From an uncultured Clostridia bacterium (GTDB lineage Bacteria > Bacillota > Clostridia > Oscillospirales > Acutalibacteraceae): 64,000 nucleotides of DNA. Under the pieces are notes generated by a model. That model saw only the letters and a list, made by a program, of their open reading frames with translations, was not told the origin of the DNA and made no database searches. A program made the translations under genes and the position numbers. Shown here piece after piece: positions 45,938 through 54,556 of the stretch; positions within the stretch are counted from its first letter, which is position 1, and the number at the start of each line of letters is the position of its first letter. The stretch spans positions 33,245 through 97,244 of the forward strand of contig CALWIW010000003.1 in NCBI GenBank assembly GCA_944380855.1. Direction: 5' to 3'.

Positions 45938-46579
45938 ATGCTTACTATTGATGAAATCAAGAATATAAGCTTTAGAAAAGCAAACAGAGGCGGCGGTTAT
46001 CATCCTGATGACGTTGACAGCTTTATTGATGATGTTGTCGCAACTTTTGAACAGATGAAAAGAGAAAAGTCTGATTTGATAAGAAAGATGGATATTCTTG
46101 CAAACAGAATTGAAAAATACCGTGCCGATGAGGAAATTGTAAGAAATGCACTTATCTCATCTCAGAGAATTTCAGACGAAACTATAAAAGAAGCAAACGA
46201 AAAGGCAGAGGGTATTATTAAAGACGCTGAGGCACGTGCTCAGCTTATGGTTATGGACGCCAACAAGGCTGTGCTTGCAAAGCAGGATGAAATGCTGAAG
46301 CTTCAGAAAGACGCTGCGGATATGAGAGAAGCAATTCTCGAAATGTACAAAAAGCATATTGAGGTTATAAGCGAGCTTCCTGCACAGCAGGACTATGAAG
46401 CTTTAAAGGAAAAGTTTGACGGTGAAAACAACCAGTCCTCAACAACCGAAAATGATGACAATGCAGTTTCCGAGGAGCTTTTGACAGATGTTCAGCCCTC
46501 TGAGGTTGAATTTGACGTTGAGGTAACAACAGAAAAGGCTGAAGATACAGACAGCGATAACGACGATTATCAATACTGA
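45938..46579 (+). CDS. divIVA: DivIVA-domain cell division protein
   Basis: The 213-residue protein begins with the DivIVA membrane-curvature domain (LTIDEIKNISFRKANRGGGYHPDDVDSFIDDV), followed by a long coiled coil (about 30-150) and an acidic disordered tail (about 160-213). It gathers at the poles and septum and recruits other factors. The RBS is CAGGAG. The 109-base gap before ileS has an ACGGATA/TATCCGT stem (46619-46649) but no T-box. Confidence 0.95.
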   Translation: MLTIDEIKNISFRKANRGGGYHPDDVDSFIDDVVATFEQMKREKSDLIRKMDILANRIEKYRADEEIVRNALISSQRISDETIKEANEKAEGIIKDAEARAQLMVMDANKAVLAKQDEMLKLQKDAADMREAILEMYKKHIEVISELPAQQDYEALKEKFDGENNQSSTTENDDNAVSEELLTDVQPSEVEFDVEVTTEKAEDTDSDNDDYQY

Positions 46580-46688
46580 GTTGTCCCGGTATTTTGTACA
46601 GTTAAGTATTTTTTGAATACGGATATTGCAGGTTGTTTGCGGTATCCGTGTTGATTTGATATATAAATAGTTTGGAGAGATTACAGGT

Positions 46689-49457
46689 ATGCCACAGGAT
46701 TATAATGCAACGCTCAATCTTCCGAAGACAGAGTTTCCTATGAGAGCGGGACTTCCGAAAAGTGAGCCGGAAACTTTGAAGCGTTGGGAACAGGAAAAAA
46801 TCTACGAAAAATTAATGGAGAAAAACGAGGGTAAGCCTCTTTTTGTACTGCATGACGGCCCTCCATATGCAAACGGAAATATCCATCTCGGAACATCTCT
46901 TAACAAGGTTTTGAAGGATATTATAGTAAGATACAAAAATATGTCAGGATTCAAGTCTCCGTATGTTCCGGGCTGGGATACACACGGACTTCCTACAGAG
47001 CTTAAAGCAAGGGCTAAGGCAGGCGTTGAAAATTCAACAACTATTTCCGAGCTTGAAATCAGAAAGATTTGCCGTGAGTTTGCTTTGGGTTATCTTGACG
47101 ACCAGAGAAATCAGTTTAAACGTCTGGGAGTTATAGGCGAGTGGGATAATCCTTATATTACTTTGCTTCCTGAGTTTGAGGCAAAGCAGATTGAAATTTT
47201 TGCGGAAATGGCTTGCAAGGGATATATTTACAAGGGTTTGAAGCCTGTTTACTGGTGTCCTGACTGTAAGACTGCTCTTGCTGAAGCAGAAATTGAGTAC
47301 GCAGAAGACCCATGTCATTCCATATATGTTAAGTTTAAAGTAAACGATGACCACGGAAAGCTTTCCGCTTTGGGAATTGATCCACAGAAATGCTATTTTG
47401 TAATTTGGACAACAACTACATGGACTCTTCCCGGCAATGTGGCTATTTGCCTTGGCCCTGATTTTGATTATTCCATCATCAAATGCGGTGAAGAATATTA
47501 TATAATGGCAGAAGCACTTGCCGCAGACGCTATGAAAGAAGCCGGCAAAGAGGAATATGAAACTGTCGGCACAATGAAGGGTATTGAGTTTGAATACATG
47601 AAAGCTCAGCATCCTTTCCTTGACAGAGAGTCACTTATTATAGTGGGCGACCACGTAACCCTTGAAAGCGGTACCGGCTGCGTTCATACTGCTCCCGGAC
47701 ACGGTGTAGAGGACTATGATGTGTGCAGAAATTACCCGGAAATTCCGATTGTTGTTCCTGTTGACGCAGACGGCAGATTGACCGCAGAGGCAGGTCAGTT
47801 TGCAGGCTTGCTTACAGCAGACGCAAACAAGCCGATAGCACAGCATTTGGACAGCATCGGTGCATTGTTTGCACTTAAAAAGATTATCCACCAGTATCCT
47901 CACTGCTGGAGATGTAAAAATCCGGTTCTTTTCAGAGCCACAGACCAATGGTTCTGCTCCGTTGAGGACTTTAAGGACGAGGCTGTAAAAGCCATAGAAG
48001 ATGTTAAGTGGATTCCCGGCTGGGGTCAGGACAGAATTACTTCAATGGTTAAGGAACGTAAGGACTGGTGTATTTCACGTCAGCGTAAATGGGGTGTTCC
48101 CATTCCGATTTTCTTCTGTAAAGACTGCGGTGAGCCTTATATCGACAGAGATGCAATGATGGCTGTTGCCGATTTGTTCAGAAAAGAGGGTTCGGACGCT
48201 TGGTTTAAATATGACGCTTCTGAAATTCTTCCAAAGGGTACAAAATGTCCTAAGTGCGGAGGAACTCAGTTCAACAAAGAGCAGGATATTATGGACGTTT
48301 GGTTCGACAGCGGTTCATCACACGCTGCTGTTTTGGAACAGAGAGATTATCTCAAGTGGCCTGCCGACTTGTATCTCGAGGGTGCCGACCAGTACAGAGG
48401 CTGGTTCCAGTCTTCACTTCTTACATCTGTTGCTACAAAGGGAACAGCTCCTTATAAGGCTGTTCTTACACATGGCTGGGTAGTTGACGGCGAGGGAAGA
48501 AAGATGAGTAAATCTCTCGGCAACGGTATTGACCCTCAGGAAATCATTGAGCAGTACGGTGCAGATGTTTTAAGACTTTGGGTTGCTTCCTCAGACTACC
48601 ATGCTGATATCAGAATTTCCAAGGATATCTTGAAGCAGCTTTCCGAGGCTTACAGAAAGATAAGAAATACTGCAAGATATATTTTAGGAAATCTTAATGA
48701 CTTCAATCCTGATACGGATATGGTTGACGTTAAGGATTTGTTCCCGATAGATAAATGGGCTATAGCAAAGCTTAATGAGCTTAATGATAAAGTTAAAGCC
48801 GGATATGACTCATATGAGTTCCATCAGGTATATCACAGCATTCACAATTTCTGTGTTGTTGATATGTCAAACTTCTATCTTGACGTTTTGAAAGACAGAC
48901 TTTACACTGAAAAGCCTGACAGCGTAAGCAGAAGAGCAGCTCAGACAGCTATATACATTATTTTGGACTCAATGACAAGAATGATAAGTCCTGTTCTTGC
49001 ATATACTTCCGATGAAATCTGGAGATATATGCCCCACGGAAGCGACTGCGACAAGGATTGTGTACTCTTTAATGAGATGCCGAAAAAAGTTGAAGTTGAT
49101 ACAGACGCAGAGTTCATGGCACGCTGGGACAGAATTCACGAGCTTCGTGACCTTGTAAAGAAGTCAATTGAGGTTGCTGTTAAGGATAAGCTTATCAGAA
49201 GTTCTTTGGAATCTAAAATAGTTCTTACCTGTGACGGTGACAATTACGAATTTGTTAATTCCGTTTTGGGCGAGCTTACAGCTGTATTTATTGTTTCAAA
49301 GGTTGAGCTTGTAAAAGGCGGCAGTGAAGAAATCAACGTTGCCGTAGAAAAGGCACAGGGTGAAAAATGCGAACGCTGCTGGGTTTACAGCGATACTGTA
49401 GGTCAAAACAGTGAGCACCCGACCCTTTGTGCACGTTGTGCCGAAATTTTGAAATAA
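46689..49457 (+). CDS. ileS: Isoleucyl-tRNA synthetase
   Basis: The 922-residue class I synthetase shows the HIGH motif in GPPYANGNIHLGTSLNK (about residues 58-74), the editing domain (TTTTWTLPGNVAICL), the KMSKS motif in EGRKMSKSLGN (near 601-611) and a C-terminal zinc finger (CERCW...CARC, about 898-919). The length and zinc finger indicate the usual bacterial, mupirocin-sensitive class. It follows divIVA and precedes lspA, the standard order. The SD is GGAGAG. Confidence 0.98.
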   Translation: MPQDYNATLNLPKTEFPMRAGLPKSEPETLKRWEQEKIYEKLMEKNEGKPLFVLHDGPPYANGNIHLGTSLNKVLKDIIVRYKNMSGFKSPYVPGWDTHGLPTELKARAKAGVENSTTISELEIRKICREFALGYLDDQRNQFKRLGVIGEWDNPYITLLPEFEAKQIEIFAEMACKGYIYKGLKPVYWCPDCKTALAEAEIEYAEDPCHSIYVKFKVNDDHGKLSALGIDPQKCYFVIWTTTTWTLPGNVAICLGPDFDYSIIKCGEEYYIMAEALAADAMKEAGKEEYETVGTMKGIEFEYMKAQHPFLDRESLIIVGDHVTLESGTGCVHTAPGHGVEDYDVCRNYPEIPIVVPVDADGRLTAEAGQFAGLLTADANKPIAQHLDSIGALFALKKIIHQYPHCWRCKNPVLFRATDQWFCSVEDFKDEAVKAIEDVKWIPGWGQDRITSMVKERKDWCISRQRKWGVPIPIFFCKDCGEPYIDRDAMMAVADLFRKEGSDAWFKYDASEILPKGTKCPKCGGTQFNKEQDIMDVWFDSGSSHAAVLEQRDYLKWPADLYLEGADQYRGWFQSSLLTSVATKGTAPYKAVLTHGWVVDGEGRKMSKSLGNGIDPQEIIEQYGADVLRLWVASSDYHADIRISKDILKQLSEAYRKIRNTARYILGNLNDFNPDTDMVDVKDLFPIDKWAIAKLNELNDKVKAGYDSYEFHQVYHSIHNFCVVDMSNFYLDVLKDRLYTEKPDSVSRRAAQTAIYIILDSMTRMISPVLAYTSDEIWRYMPHGSDCDKDCVLFNEMPKKVEVDTDAEFMARWDRIHELRDLVKKSIEVAVKDKLIRSSLESKIVLTCDGDNYEFVNSVLGELTAVFIVSKVELVKGGSEEINVAVEKAQGEKCERCWVYSDTVGQNSEHPTLCARCAEILK

Positions 49458-49473
49458 CAATCTATAAATTGAG

Positions 49474-49500
49474 AAGCGGTGTGTTAAACATACCGCTTTT
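49474..49500 (+). terminator. Terminator after ileS
   Basis: AAGCGGT (49474-49480) pairs with ACCGCTT (49492-49498) and ends in TTTT. The stop of ileS is 16 bases upstream. The T run is short, so lspA and rluD may be reached by read-through. Confidence 0.8.
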
Positions 49501-49545
49501 CTTGTAATTTTGAATTGTACTGTTAAAATTAAAGAGGTGTTATAT

Positions 49546-50022
49546 TTGGCAGTGATATCACTTGTGCTGGCAGCGTTGCTTATTGCAGCAGACCAGATTA
49601 TAAAATATCTTGCAGTGACTTTTCTGAAACCGGTTGGAACAGTCTCTGTGATTGATAACCTTGTTGACCTTGTCTATTATGAAAATACGGGAATGTCCTT
49701 CGGTATGATGGAAGGGGCAAGATGGATATTTGTTATCTTTACAGCTGCAGCTATGGCGGTGCTTGTTTACCTTTTGTTCAGGAATAAAAACGAAAAAAAG
49801 CTTTACTATATATCCATAGCCTTAATCATCGGAGGCGGAATGGGAAATCTTATTGACAGAATACTTTACGGATATGTAATTGACTATTTCAGAGTTTCGT
49901 TTTTTCCGCCTATCTGTAATTTTGCCGACTATTGTATTGTTATCGGTGCCGTACTGCTGGCGGTTTATGTTTTGTTCATTTCGGATTATTTTAAATCAGA
50001 AAAGAAATCTGGGAAAAGTTAG
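49546..50022 (+). CDS. lspA: Lipoprotein signal peptidase
   Basis: LspA cuts the signal peptide from prolipoproteins after lipid attachment. The 158-residue protein has four membrane helices and the catalytic aspartates Asp104 (GNLIDRI) and Asp128 (CNFADYCI). I chose TTG 49546, with AAAGAGGTG about seven bases upstream, instead of the longer frame from 49510. The window's lipoproteins (left edge, 7243-8574, 61884-62339) would be substrates. Confidence 0.96.
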   Translation: MAVISLVLAALLIAADQIIKYLAVTFLKPVGTVSVIDNLVDLVYYENTGMSFGMMEGARWIFVIFTAAAMAVLVYLLFRNKNEKKLYYISIALIIGGGMGNLIDRILYGYVIDYFRVSFFPPICNFADYCIVIGAVLLAVYVLFISDYFKSEKKSGKS

Positions 50023-50030
50023 GTTAAGAG

Positions 50031-50951
50031 ATGGATAACAGATTAAGTTTTAAAGTTGAGGATAATGAAGCAGGGGAAAGAATTGATAAATACCTTGCAC
50101 AAAGAGTGGAGGACTTGACAAGGTCTGCAATATCATCTCTTATAAGCAGCGGAAAAGTAACGGTAAACGGAACGGCTGTATCAAAAAATTATAAAGTGAA
50201 AAATTTAGATATGGTTGAAATTACTGTTCCGGAGCCGGTGGAATATGAGGCGAAAGCCGAAAATATACCCCTTGATATTGTCTATGAGGACGAAAGCCTA
50301 TTGGTTGTCAATAAACCGAAAGGAATGGTAGTTCATCCGGCGGCAGGAAATTATGAGGGAACTTTGGTTAACGCTCTTTTGTATCATTGCCGTGACAGCT
50401 TATCGGGAATAAACGGAGTTATGCGGCCGGGAATTGTTCATAGAATTGACAAAAACACCAGCGGACTTTTAATTGTGGCAAAAACAGATTTTGCACACAA
50501 GGTTTTGGCAGAACAGATAAAAGAGCACAGCTTTTCAAGGGAATATGAGGCAGTTGTCTGCGGAAAATTTAAGACTATAGAGGGTTCGGTTGACGCACCT
50601 ATAGGAAGACATCATACCGACAGAAAAAAGATGTGTGTAACCGAAAAAAACAGCCGAAATGCCGTGACCCATTACAGGGTTCTGGAAGAGTTCAGAAATT
50701 ATTCCCACATAGCCTGCAAGCTTGAAACAGGCAGAACCCACCAGATAAGAGTTCATATGGCATATCTGGGACATCCTGTTGCGGGGGACGACGTGTACGG
50801 AAAACCGTTAAGCGATTTTGAGGGTCAGTGTCTTCACGCCAAAAAAATAGGATTTGTTCACCCCGTGACGGAGAAATATATGGAATTTGATTCTCCTCTG
50901 CCTGATTATTTTAAAAAATTTTTAGATAAGCTTCATAAAATCGGGTATTAA
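50031..50951 (+). CDS. RluD-family 23S rRNA pseudouridine synthase
   Basis: The 306-residue protein has an N-terminal S4 domain (about 12-70) and the RluA/RluD catalytic domain with HRIDKNTSGLLI (catalytic Asp140), VNKPKGMVVHP and ETGRTHQIRVHMAYLGHPVAGDDVYG. It isomerises uridines of rRNA (helix 69 for the E. coli homologue). In Bacillus the orthologue ylyB also follows lspA. It starts nine bases after the lspA stop. Confidence 0.94.
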   Translation: MDNRLSFKVEDNEAGERIDKYLAQRVEDLTRSAISSLISSGKVTVNGTAVSKNYKVKNLDMVEITVPEPVEYEAKAENIPLDIVYEDESLLVVNKPKGMVVHPAAGNYEGTLVNALLYHCRDSLSGINGVMRPGIVHRIDKNTSGLLIVAKTDFAHKVLAEQIKEHSFSREYEAVVCGKFKTIEGSVDAPIGRHHTDRKKMCVTEKNSRNAVTHYRVLEEFRNYSHIACKLETGRTHQIRVHMAYLGHPVAGDDVYGKPLSDFEGQCLHAKKIGFVHPVTEKYMEFDSPLPDYFKKFLDKLHKIGY

Positions 50952-51021
50952 AAATACATATGAATTTTTTCTAAACAGGAAACAGTTTACCGGTATGTTA
51001 AATTATATTTAATAGGAAAAG

Positions 51022-51065
51022 GAAGCCGTAACGAAATTTTTATTTCGTCACAGCTTCTTTGCTTT
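51022..51065. terminator. Bidirectional terminator between rluD and the collagen-like gene
   Basis: GAAGC (51022-51026) and ACGAAAT (51031-51037) pair with ATTTCGT (51042-51048) and GCTTC (51053-51057), followed on the plus strand by TTTGCTTTTT and on the minus strand by CTTTTCC. It lies between convergent genes and can serve both. Confidence 0.8.
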
Positions 51066-51087
51066 TTATACAGTTTGCTAAGAATTT

Positions 51088-52476
51088 TTATTTATTCTCA
51101 CAGTCTTCTGTGAAAAAACCTGCTTCGCTCAGTGAATTGATAAGTTCATTGAGTTTATCGATTACTTCGCAAATACCGGTACATTCTTTCTTAATAGGGG
51201 TAACACATTTTGCCTGATTGCTTCCCGGAATTGTAAAATCAAAGACGGCTGCGTTCGGAGTTCCGGAATTTGTAACGGTGGCCAATGTGCCCGGTTGTGT
51301 TGTTGTGGTGGTTCCTGCTATAAGTGTAGTTCCGGGTGAACCCTGAGGGATAACAAAATTTAAAATTGCATTTTGCGGAGTTCCTACGTTGGTTACAGAG
51401 GCCTGAGTTCCCGGAGCACCTGTGGTAGTTGTGCCGATGGTTATTGTTGCTGCTTTACCTGCAGCACCTTCAGGAATAGCAAAATTTAATATTGCGTTTT
51501 GCTCTGTACCTGTGTTTGTAACAGAAGCAAATGTTCCCGGTGCTTCTGTTGTTGTAGCACCGATTTTTATTGTTGCGGCAGTACCGTTTTCACCCGGGTC
51601 TCCCTTTGGAATTACAAAATCCAAAACTGCATTTTGAGCAGTGCCTGTGTTAGTAACAGAAGCCTGTGTGCCGGGATCGCCTGTAGTGGTTGTACCAACA
51701 GTTACAGTGGCAGCCTGACCGGCGGGACCGGCAGGACCCTGAGGACCGGCAGCACCTGTAGTTCCAGTAGCACCAGGTTCACCTTTTGGAATTACAAAAT
51801 CCAAAACTGCATTTTGGGCAGTGCCTGTATTAGTAACAGAAGCCTGTGTGCCGGGATCGCCTGTAGTGGTTGTACCAACAGTTACAGTGGCAGCCTGACC
51901 GGCGGGACCAGCAGGACCCTGAGGACCGGCAGGACCAGTAGGGCCGGCAGCTCCTGTAGCACCAACAGGACCGGCAGGTCCGGTAGCTCCTGTGGCACCC
52001 AGCTCACCCTGAGGTATAACAAAATTCAAAACAGCGTTTTGAGGTGTTCCTGAATTTGTAACGGAAGCCTGTGTTTCGGGTTCGCCTGTAGTTGTAGTGC
52101 CGACAGTAACAGTGGCAGCTTGACCAGCAGGTCCCTGTGGTCCTTGCGGTCCTTGTGGTCCCTGCGGACCTTGAGGACCTGCTGCACCCTGCGGTATAAC
52201 AAAATCCAAAACAGCATTTTGAGATGTTCCCGAGTTTGTAACGGAAGCCGGTGTTCCCGGAGCACCGACAGTGGTTGTTCCTACGTTAACAGAAGCAGCT
52301 TGACCTACCGGACCCTGTGGACCGGGTGGTCCCTGTATACCTTGAGGTCCCTGTGGACCCTGGGGACCTACACAGCAGGTGCAGCATTTACTGCATTTAC
52401 AGCAACATTCTTTTTCGCAGCAGCTGTATTCGTGGGTAGCATATATGCCGCCTTGACAATTATGATTGCAAGACAA
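51088..52476 (-). CDS. Collagen-like protein with Cys-rich head and seven beta-modules
   Basis: The 462-residue protein lacks a signal peptide, membrane helix and LPXTG signal. The first 35 residues hold 12 cysteines (CCEKECCCKCSKCCTCC region). Then Gly-X-Y collagen runs (GPQGPQGPQG...) alternate with seven copies of a 36-39-residue beta-module of the type AATVTVGTTTTG-(D/A)PGTQASVTN-(S/T)GT-QNAVLDFVIPxG. The linkers between modules are about 21, 36, 21, 6, 3 and 3 residues, all multiples of three. A C-terminal domain (about 420-462) has four Cys and an amphipathic helix. The absence of an export signal with collagen repeats fits BclA-like spore-surface proteins that are assembled from the mother cell, or a phage-fibre-like protein. 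The start is TTG 52476 with GGAGG seven bases upstream. It is the only minus-strand gene in 62 kb. Confidence 0.85.
   Translation of the reverse strand: MSCNHNCQGGIYATHEYSCCEKECCCKCSKCCTCCVGPQGPQGPQGIQGPPGPQGPVGQAASVNVGTTTVGAPGTPASVTNSGTSQNAVLDFVIPQGAAGPQGPQGPQGPQGPQGPAGQAATVTVGTTTTGEPETQASVTNSGTPQNAVLNFVIPQGELGATGATGPAGPVGATGAAGPTGPAGPQGPAGPAGQAATVTVGTTTTGDPGTQASVTNTGTAQNAVLDFVIPKGEPGATGTTGAAGPQGPAGPAGQAATVTVGTTTTGDPGTQASVTNTGTAQNAVLDFVIPKGDPGENGTAATIKIGATTTEAPGTFASVTNTGTEQNAILNFAIPEGAAGKAATITIGTTTTGAPGTQASVTNVGTPQNAILNFVIPQGSPGTTLIAGTTTTTQPGTLATVTNSGTPNAAVFDFTIPGSNQAKCVTPIKKECTGICEVIDKLNELINSLSEAGFFTEDCENK
51605..51930 (-). repeat. 180-bp tandem duplication inside the collagen-like gene
   Basis: The stretches 51605-51750 and 51785-51930 differ at only three of 146 positions, at an offset of exactly 180 bases. 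They encode modules 3 and 4 with their collagen linkers (60 residues per unit). The near identity at DNA level indicates a recent duplication; the other modules match at protein level only. Confidence 0.9.
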
Positions 52477-52504
52477 TATAATTCCTCCATTTATTTTTTC
52501 GTTG

Positions 52505-52548
52505 TTAAGACCTCGTCACTCATCTGTGACGTCTGACCGTGGTCTTAA
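52505..52548 (-). other. 5'-leader stem-loop of the collagen-like gene
   Basis: TTAAGACC (52505-52512) pairs with GGTCTTAA (52541-52548), and inside it GTCAC (52515-52519) pairs with GTGAC (52526-52530). If transcription starts a few bases after the -10-like element at 52552-52559, the RNA would begin at or within the outer stem. A 5'-terminal stem commonly protects mRNA from decay. Confidence 0.65.
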
Positions 52549-52550
52549 TA

Positions 52551-52578
52551 CATAGTATGTAAGTGCAGTCTATTTTGT
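52551..52578 (-). promoter_or_regulatory. Possible sporulation-type promoter of the collagen-like gene
   Basis: On the minus strand CATACTATG (52551-52559) resembles the -10 of sigma-E/sigma-K promoters, and an AC dinucleotide (52577-52578) lies 18 positions upstream, as the sigma-K -35 would require. The match is short and partial, so this is a suggestion. The remainder of the 326-base gap (52579-52719) is A/T-rich with no gene seen. Confidence 0.3.
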
Positions 52579-52719
52579 GTAATCAAAAAATATTATATTT
52601 ATATTACTTATAGCCTTCAATTATCGTTTTAATATTAAAAATTATATATAAATATGATATTTTAACAGTATTTTCCGCTAAATATCACAAAAGTGTAATA
52701 GTTGTAACAGGCTTTTGCC

Positions 52720-52748
52720 TTGTATTAAAAAAATGTACATGATATAAT
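52720..52748 (+). promoter_or_regulatory. Promoter of the kinase-like/PASTA gene
   Basis: TTGTAT (52720-52725) and TATAAT (52743-52748) with a 17-base spacer lie 55 bases before the ATG, which is preceded by AAGGAGG. Confidence 0.75.
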
Positions 52749-52802
52749 TACAATAATAATGCGTAAGTTGTAAAATATAAGTAAAATTTTAAGGAGGTAA
52801 TT

Positions 52803-54440
52803 ATGGCGTTATGTATGGGCTGTATGGCTGAAATCGGCAGATATACTACATGTCCGCATTGCGGATTTAAAACCAGTGAAAAACAGCGTTCGCCATTTTT
52901 GCCGTACTCTACAATAATCGGCGGACGTTATATTGTTGGTAAAATTATTGAGATAAACGGAGAAAGCACCTCTTATATAGGATTTGACAGAGTTCAAAGA
53001 AGGGTTATAAAGCTGAGGGAATTTCTGCCGGCAGGTTTTTTTGTCCGTGAGGACGGTCAGATTAATATAAATCCTGTTTTGGAGAAAAAGGAAAAGTATT
53101 TTCAGCTTTTAGAAGAATTTAAGGAATATTTTACAAAGCTTACAGAGCTCGGCGATCTTACCTGTATGCCGAGAATACACAATATTTTTGAGGAAAATAA
53201 TACCTGTTATGTTATAGAAAACTATGAGCAGTTGGTGCTTTTGGAGGATTACATAGAGGATTGCGGCGGATATATCGAGTGGGACAAGGCAAGACTGTTA
53301 TTTATGCCGTTAGTTACGCTTTTGGAGGCGTTTCACAGAAAGGGTATAGGCCATTACGGAGTGTCGCCTAAAAATATTTATGTTACAAAACATAACAAGC
53401 TGAAAATTTACGGATTTGCCACTGAAAATGAGAGGAAAAGAGGTACCCCTCTTCGCTCACAGCTTTATTCAGGATTTTCTGCTCCGGAGCAATATATAAC
53501 TGGGGAAAAGCTTACTGTTGAAACAGATATATACGGCCTTTCAGCCACGCTCTTTTATGCTCTGACTGGAGCTGTTCCGGAAAGTGCGAAAAGAAGGCTT
53601 GTGGACGGTAAGCTGCTTCTGAGCACAAATGTGGCAAAAAGGATACCCCCTCATGTGGTTGCCGCATTAGCTAATGCTCTGCAAATCGGACGAAGTAAAC
53701 GTACGTCTGATTTTGATACTTTGCGAAATCAGGTTTCTGCTTCTTCTGCTGTTAAAGCAATTCAGGAGGAAATTTCAAGAACTACCACGTTAAGTAAAAT
53801 TGATTTCGGTGATGAAGCGTTTAAAAAGAAAAACTCAAACGGGATTGCCGCTGTTCTTCTTTCGGCTATTGTTACCACTGTGGCTTTGAGTGTGGTTTTA
53901 TTTGTTTTCTTTTTTGATGAATTGATATCCGGTGCAAGGATCAACGACATTCCAATTAATACAAAAAATAATGCGGTGGCTGAACAATATACTATCAAGG
54001 ATATCAATACAACTTCGGAGAAAGGCGAAACTCAGCTTAATAATTTTATAGGCATGGATTATCAGGAAGCTTTAAAAATAATTGAAGATTCAAATATTAT
54101 TTTGCTTAAATCCTCAGAGCCGGTTTACAGCGATGAGGTGCCTATGGGAAAAATTATTTCACAGTATCCTGTTCAGGGAACCTTAATAGATACACAGTCC
54201 GGACAGGTATCCGTTTATGTTGAAGTCAGCAGCGGCTCTCTTATGCGTGAGCTTCCGGATATAAGAAATTTTTCTTTGGAAGAAGCGTCGAAAAAAATTG
54301 CAGAAGAAGGGCTTTTGGCTTCGGCGAAAAGAATTAAAGACAGTAATTATGCCTCCGGCACGGTATTGGGTTATGACGGTTACGAGGCTTTGGACAAAAT
54401 TGAAGTTGGCTCTATGGTTACGATAATAGTTGCGGAATAA
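52803..54440 (+). CDS. Zinc-ribbon, kinase-like (pseudokinase) membrane protein with two PASTA domains
   Basis: The 545-residue protein has an N-terminal zinc ribbon (Cys4, Cys7, Cys17, Cys20), a Ser/Thr-kinase-like domain (about 40-305), one membrane helix (about 347-370) and two PASTA-like repeats outside (about 410-475 and 478-545). The ATP-site lysine is kept (VIKLREFLPAG, Lys70), as is the Asn of the catalytic loop, but HRDLKPEN is replaced by HYGVSPKN (184-191), losing the catalytic Asp, and DFG is YGF (203-205). It is therefore probably catalytically dead. PASTA domains bind peptidoglycan/muropeptides, so it may act as a cell-wall sensor or scaffold. It belongs to the clostridial family whose active members carry IKEYFP. 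It is monocistronic with its own promoter. Confidence 0.85.
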   Translation: MALCMGCMAEIGRYTTCPHCGFKTSEKQRSPFLPYSTIIGGRYIVGKIIEINGESTSYIGFDRVQRRVIKLREFLPAGFFVREDGQININPVLEKKEKYFQLLEEFKEYFTKLTELGDLTCMPRIHNIFEENNTCYVIENYEQLVLLEDYIEDCGGYIEWDKARLLFMPLVTLLEAFHRKGIGHYGVSPKNIYVTKHNKLKIYGFATENERKRGTPLRSQLYSGFSAPEQYITGEKLTVETDIYGLSATLFYALTGAVPESAKRRLVDGKLLLSTNVAKRIPPHVVAALANALQIGRSKRTSDFDTLRNQVSASSAVKAIQEEISRTTTLSKIDFGDEAFKKKNSNGIAAVLLSAIVTTVALSVVLFVFFFDELISGARINDIPINTKNNAVAEQYTIKDINTTSEKGETQLNNFIGMDYQEALKIIEDSNIILLKSSEPVYSDEVPMGKIISQYPVQGTLIDTQSGQVSVYVEVSSGSLMRELPDIRNFSLEEASKKIAEEGLLASAKRIKDSNYASGTVLGYDGYEALDKIEVGSMVTIIVAE

Positions 54441-54487
54441 ATATTTTACATAATATTTACATTTTTATAAGGTTTTATCTTTGTTTA

Positions 54488-54516
54488 TTTACTTTAGCTT
54501 AAAAATGTGCTATCAT
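54488..54516 (+). promoter_or_regulatory. Probable promoter of the phosphonate cassette
   Basis: TTTACT (54488-54493) and TATCAT (54511-54516), 17 bases apart, lie about 40 bases before phnW. The gap from 54441 also has an A/T-rich AAATATT/AATATTT stem (54439-54458) that may weakly end the upstream transcript. Confidence 0.5.
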
Positions 54517-54556
54517 TACACTAATATTAACTTGTGTTTAATCGAGGGAGATAGAA

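Noticed and set aside
46580-46688. T-box riboswitch before ileS
   Set aside because: The gap is too short, and neither the antiterminator bulge sequence nor a terminator with T run is present; only an ACGGATA/TATCCGT stem.
51499-52053. Plus-strand Cys/Ser/Gly-rich open frame of 184 codons
   Set aside because: It is the antisense of the repetitive collagen-like gene; repeats keep stops out of several frames. No RBS or promoter.
51088-52476. CRISPR-like repeats
   Set aside because: The repeats are in frame, code for protein modules and have no unique spacers of constant length.
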